Shown: one piece after another, positions 15,001 through 21,000 of the stretch
How positions within the stretch are numbered: position 1 is the first letter of the stretch
Layout: each line of letters opens with the position of its first letter
NCBI GenBank assembly: GCA_009781315.1
Contig: WQYI01000008.1
Span: 1-64,000, forward strand
Length of the DNA stretch: 64,000 nt
Direction: 5' to 3'
Source of the DNA: Candidatus Endomicrobium embiratermitis
GTDB taxonomy: Bacteria > Elusimicrobiota > Endomicrobiia > Endomicrobiales > Endomicrobiaceae
Translations under genes and position numbers: made by a program
Notes under the pieces: model-generated
Seen by the model: only the letters and a program-made list of their open reading frames with translations
Databases searched by the model: none
Told to the model about the DNA's origin: nothing

Positions 15001-18000
15001 CTGTCTGCGTCAACATAACTCATCCAATATTTTACATCCATGCCGTTTGCGCCTGCGCGTATTTGCGCGGTATACGTCCCGCCGTTCTTCTGTTCCTGCA
15101 CGCTGCTGTTCATCATCGTTACTTTTCCGGCCGCTTCATCTACTGCGACTCCGCTTATATACGCGCTGCCGACTATGGCGGTATTTTTTTCCGAATTATT
15201 GAAACTTCCTCCGCTAAATCCGGACGAAGAACTAAAATTTACCCCGTTAGAAGTCATTACGCGCACGCCGCCGACTTCTTTCATAAACGACGCGCTGTCT
15301 GCGTCAACATAACTCATCCAATCTTTCACACTCTTGCCGTTTGCGCTTGCAAGCATCTGCGCGGTATACATCCCGCCGTTCTTCTGTTCCTGCACGCTGC
15401 TGTCCTTCTTCATCGTTACTTTTCCGGCCCTTTCGTTTACTGCGACTCCGCTTATATATACATTGCCGACTATGGCAGTATTTTGTTTTGAGTCTTTAAA
15501 ACTCCCTCCGCTGAATCCGTTTTTAGAATCAAACTTTACGCCGTTGGAAGTCATTACGCGCACGCCGCCTATTTCTTTCATAAACGACGCGCTGCCGGCG
15601 TCAACATGCTTCATCCAATCTTTCACATCCATTCCGTTTGCGCTTGCGAACAACTGCGCGGTATACGTCCCTCCGTTCTTCTGTTCCTGCACGCTGCTGT
15701 TCATCATTGTCACTTTTCCGGCCGCTTCATCTACTGCGACTCCGTTTATATACGCGCTGCCGACTATGGCTGTATTTTTTTCCGAATTATTGAAACTTCC
15801 TCCGCTAAATCCGGCCGAAGAACTAAAATTTACGCCGCTCGAAGTCATTACGCGCACGCCGCCCACTTCTTTTATAAACGCCGCGCTGCCGGCGTCAACA
15901 TAACTCATCCAATTTTTTACATCCATGCCGTTTGCGCTTGCAAGAATCTGCGCGGTATACATTCCGCCGTTCTTCTGTTCCTGCACGTTACTGTTCATTA
16001 TTGTTACTTTTCCGGCCGCTTCATTTACCGCAACTCCGCTTATATACGTATTGCCGACAATGGCGGTATTTTGTTTTGAATCTTTAAAAGTCCCTCCGCT
16101 GAATCCTTTTTTAGAATTAAACTTTACGCCGTTCGAAGTCATTACGCGCACGCCGCCGACTTCTTTCATAAACGACGCGCTGCCGGCGTCAACATACTTC
16201 ATCCAGTCTTTCACATCCATGCCGTTTGCGCTTGCGAGCATCTGCGCGGTATACATTCCGCCGTTCTTCTGTTCCTGCACGCTGCTGTTCATCATTGTTA
16301 CTTTTCCGGCCGCTTCATTTACTGCAACTCCGCTTATATACGTACTGCCGACAATGGCTGTATTTTGTTTTGAATCGCTAAAATTTCCTCCGCTAAATCC
16401 GACCGAAGAACTAAAATTTACCCCGTTCGAAGTCATTACGCGCACGCCGCCCACTTCTTTTATAAACGCCGCGCTGCCGGCGTCAACATAACTCATCCAA
16501 TTTTTTACATCCATGCCGTTTGCGCTTGCAAGAATCTGCGCGGTATACGTCCCGCCGTTCTTCTGTTCCTGCACGCTGCTGTTCATAATCGTTACTTTTC
16601 CGGCCGCTTCATTTACTACAACTCCGCTTATATATACATTGCCGACAATGGCTGTATTTTGTTTTGAATCGCTAAAACTTCCTCCGCCAAATCCCTTTTT
16701 AGGACTAAAAGTTACTCCGTTTGAAGTTACAACGGTAACTCCGTCTATTTCTTTTCTTAAAGACAAGCTGTCTTTATTTACGGCTTTGGCCCAGTTTGTT
16801 ACCCTTCCCGAACCTTTAAGAGTAGCGCTGTAATCTCCCTGCTGAACTTGCGCTCCGTCTATATAGTTGGCATATCCGCTGCTTACGCTTATCCCTGCAA
16901 TTGTAGTTCCGTCAACCGTTGCACTGTTAAGTTTTGCATTATCGAAACTGCCGCCGCTGAATTTTCCCGTAGAAGAGTCGAAGTTTACGCCATTGGAAGT
17001 AACAACAGTTACGCCGTGGAAATCTCTGGCTATGTACATTGTGGACGTTTTAACAGCCTTTGCCCAGTTTCTTATATCGTCGGTAGCGCTAAGCTGCGCG
17101 CCGTACTCGCCTTGTTGTACGGCGGCGTTATTTACGATACTGAGTTTGTCATTATCTTTGTCGACTTTAACTCCGGTTATATATGTGCCGCCCGGCAAAA
17201 TAGCCGTATTCTTCATCGCATTGCTAAAGCTTCCTCCGCTGAAAATTCCCGTAGAGGAGTTAAAATTTACTCCGTTTGAAGTTATTACCGTTATTCCGTC
17301 TACAACCGTACTGAGATTTAAGCTGTCTTTATTTACGGCTTTAGCCCAGTCTTCTACCTTTCCCGAACCTTTGAGAGTGGCGCTATAATTGCCTTGCTGT
17401 ACTTGCGCTCCGTTTATATATTTCAAATAATCGTACTTTCCTCTTCCGTTCCACGCTACCTCTATTCCCTGTATCCAAGTTTCACCCTGTTGCACAGCAT
17501 AATCGTTTTTATGCGCATTTATTGTTTTTACGTCAAACTTTGCTGCGAACTGCTTCGTTTCGGCATTAAACGTTATTCCGTAATCGGTTCTAACCGCATA
17601 TTCCGGTCCTCCGTTTTTAAACGTGCCATATGCCATCGTATTTGCTACCGTGCCGTCGGAATTATACTTCAATCCATTCGCCCAGTCTTCTATTCTCCCG
17701 CTTCCTTCCAGCGCCCCCACATACCTTACGCCGTTTTGCATTACGTCAAACTGCGCTCCGTTTATATATTTCAAATAATCGTATTTTTCATTCCCGTTCC
17801 ACGCTACCTCTATTCCCTGTATCCATACTCCGTCTTGTAATGCCGCATATTCGAATTTATGCTCGTTAATCGTCTTTGCGTCAAACTTTGCTCCAAATTC
17901 TTTTGTACCGGCGTCAAACGTTATTCCGTAACCGGTTCTTAGCGCATATTCCGGCCCTCCGTTTTTAAACGTGCCGTATGCCATAGTATTTGCTACAGTG

Positions 18001-21000
18001 CCGTCGGCATTGTAGCTCAATCCCTTCGTCCAGTCTTCTATTCTCCCGCTTCCTTCCAGCGCTCCCACATACCTTACGCCGTTCTGCGTTAAGTCAAACT
18101 GCGATCCGTTTATATATTTCAAATAATCGTATTTTTCATTCCCGTTCCACGCTACCTCTATTCCCTGTATCCATACTCCGTCTTGTAATGCCGCATATTC
18201 GAATTTATGCTCGTTGATCGTCTTTGTATCAAACTTTGCTCCGCCGAATTGTTTTGTCTTTGCGTCAAACGTTATTCCGTAATCGGTTCTTAGCGCATAT
18301 TCCGGTCCTCCGTTTTTGAACGTGCCGTATGCCATAGTATTTGCTACAGTGCCGTCGGCATTGTAGCTCAATCCCTTCGTCCAGTCTTCTATTCTTCCGC
18401 TTCCTTCAAGAGTCCCTATGTATCTTACTCCGTCCGCCGTTACGTCAAACTGCGATCCGTCTATATATTTCAAATAATCGTATTTTTCATTCCCGTTCCA
18501 CGCTACCTCTATTCCCTGTATCCATACTCCGTTTTGTAATGCCGCATATTCGAATTTGTGCTCGTTGATTGTCTTTGTATCAAACTTTACTCCGCCGAAT
18601 TGTTTTGTCGCAGCGTCAAACGTTATTCCGTAACCGGTTCTTACCGCATATTCCGGTCCTCCGTTTTTAAACGTGCCGTATGCCATAGTATTTGCTACAG
18701 TGCCGTCGGCATTGTAGCTCAATCCCTTCGTCCAGTCTTCTATTCTCCCGCTTCCTTCAAGAGTTCCTATATATCTTACTCCGTCCGCCGTTACGTCAAA
18801 CTGCGATCCGTCTATATATTTCAAATAATCGTATTTTTCATTCCCGTTCCACGCTACCTCTATTCCCTGTATCCATGCTCCGCCTTGTAATGCCGCATAT
18901 TCGAATTTATGCTCGTTAATCGTCTTTGCGTCAAACTTTGCTCCGCCGAATTGTTTTGTCGCAGCGTCAAACGTTATTCCGTAACCGGTTCTCACCGCAT
19001 ATTCCGGTCCTCCGTTTTTAAACGCGCCGTAAGCCATCGTATTTGCTACCGTGCCGTCGGCATTGTAGCTCAATCTGTTCGCCCAGTCTTCTATTCTTCC
19101 GCTTCCTTCCAGCGTTCCTATATATCTTACTCCGTCCACCGTTACGTCAAACTGCGCTCCATCTATAGTCTTTACGTATGATCCGCGCGATTTTCCTACT
19201 TCTATTCCGGTAATCCATGTGAAGATATTAAAAGGAAAGGAGGACGGTTCTTTTGCTATTTCTATTCCGGTAATCCATACTCCGTCGCGGAACGCCGAAT
19301 AATCCATCTTGTTTGCATTTATAGTCTTTACATCAAAAGCTGCCCCGCTGAAATGCTGTCCGTCAAATTCTATGCCCAAAGAAGTTCTAAGCATCTCTCC
19401 GGTGTCTTTATTTACGCCGTAAGCAATAACATTGTTTACGTCTACTCCTTTTGTCCACTCTTTAACGTTTCCGCTGCCGTTTAACGTACCTGTGTATCTT
19501 ACGCCGTTTTCCGTTACGTCAAACTGCGCTCCTGAAAGATAAACCGCTTTTCCGCTGCTAACGTCGACTCCCGTAATCGCCGCTCCTCTATATAATGCCG
19601 TATTAGTTTCAGCATTTGAAAAATCCCCGCCGCTAAAACCCGCTGAAGCGTTAAATGAAATTCCTTGCGATGTCATGACGGTCACGCCGTCGAAATCTCG
19701 CTGGCATGTCATAGTTTCATTATCAAGCCTCATCGTACCGACATTAGTCCAGTCCGTTCCGTTTATAGTTCCTCTAATGCTGTATGATTGTCCGTTTACA
19801 GTTTGCTGCACGGTTACATCGGAGTTGTTTTTTATCTTTAGATTATATCTCCAATCATTACCTTCAAATTCCGCCGTAACAGAATAATTGTTATCCCCTA
19901 CTCCGAGTTTTGTAATTGCATTAGGCGTAGCAGAGTTATATGCGTAAGTATCTACTTTACTCAAATCTATATATTTGTTATCAACTTTTTCATATCCGCG
20001 GTATAAATTTTCTTCCCCTTGTATCTTCAATCCGCTCGTCAAACTCAATATTCTCTTATACTCGTCAACTATCGTTTCCTGGCTTCCTCCGCTCCCGGAA
20101 CCGCTTCCCTGCGGAAGCTCCGTATCGCTTACCGCATTTGTCAAATCGTGTCTCGTTACGCTTACGGTTCCATCACTGCCTATTACAGCTTCTTCAAATC
20201 CCGTCGGTTTTCCGTTGCCGCCTTTAAAATCTATACTCCTTGCCATTCTTACGCTTTCTTCGCACACTTGCTCAGTCGAAAATTCCGTAACTCTCTCCAA
20301 CTCGCCTATATTTCCATTAAACACCATACCGTTTGCCGTAGTATGTTGCTGCGCCGCTCCATTCCTTTCGGAACTATACGTCATCGCTCTCGACAATGTA
20401 TAATTGCTGCTTGCTCCGTTATACTCTTCTACTACCACTTTGTTTTCGCCGGCTTTAGCTCCCGCTATCGTTGTCTCATTCGAATAATCTTGCTTAAAAT
20501 CATACTGTAATGCCATCGTTCCGTCTTTGTATCCTATGTTTGTCGCCGTATATATTTCTTTACCTTTATCGTCATATCTCGTTTCGGACTGCAAAATACC
20601 GCTCTGTTTTGCAAAATCTAATACAGTGTCATAACTCTTGCCTTCCGCTACAAGCGTTCTTAATTCCTCCATACTTTCTGTTGACGCAGTTCTATCTAAT
20701 TGAATTTCCGATTGTACGCCTCCGGCGCTATAGTTAGACACTCTATTATTTCTTTCATCTATAACTATTCCTTCTTTTTTAACCGTTCCTATACCCAATA
20801 AATTCGCGACAAATCCGCCTATACCTGTTATAACGCTTATAGGGCTTTTTATAATATTCGTTCCTGTGTTTACTAAGGATCCGGCAAATGCACCTAATGC
20901 GTTTGTAAAATTCTTTAACGCGCTCATTACTGTATTTGTTTGATTACTTGAACTTGTATTGCCGCTTACTGATGAAGACACGGGCTTTGCAGCCGTTACT

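Noticed and set aside
14424-16833. Long plus-strand open frames across the 98-residue repeats
   Set aside because: They are antisense shadows of the giant gene. Their length follows from repeated, biased codons; they have no ribosome sites and the products look like low-complexity Cys/Leu/Phe sequence.
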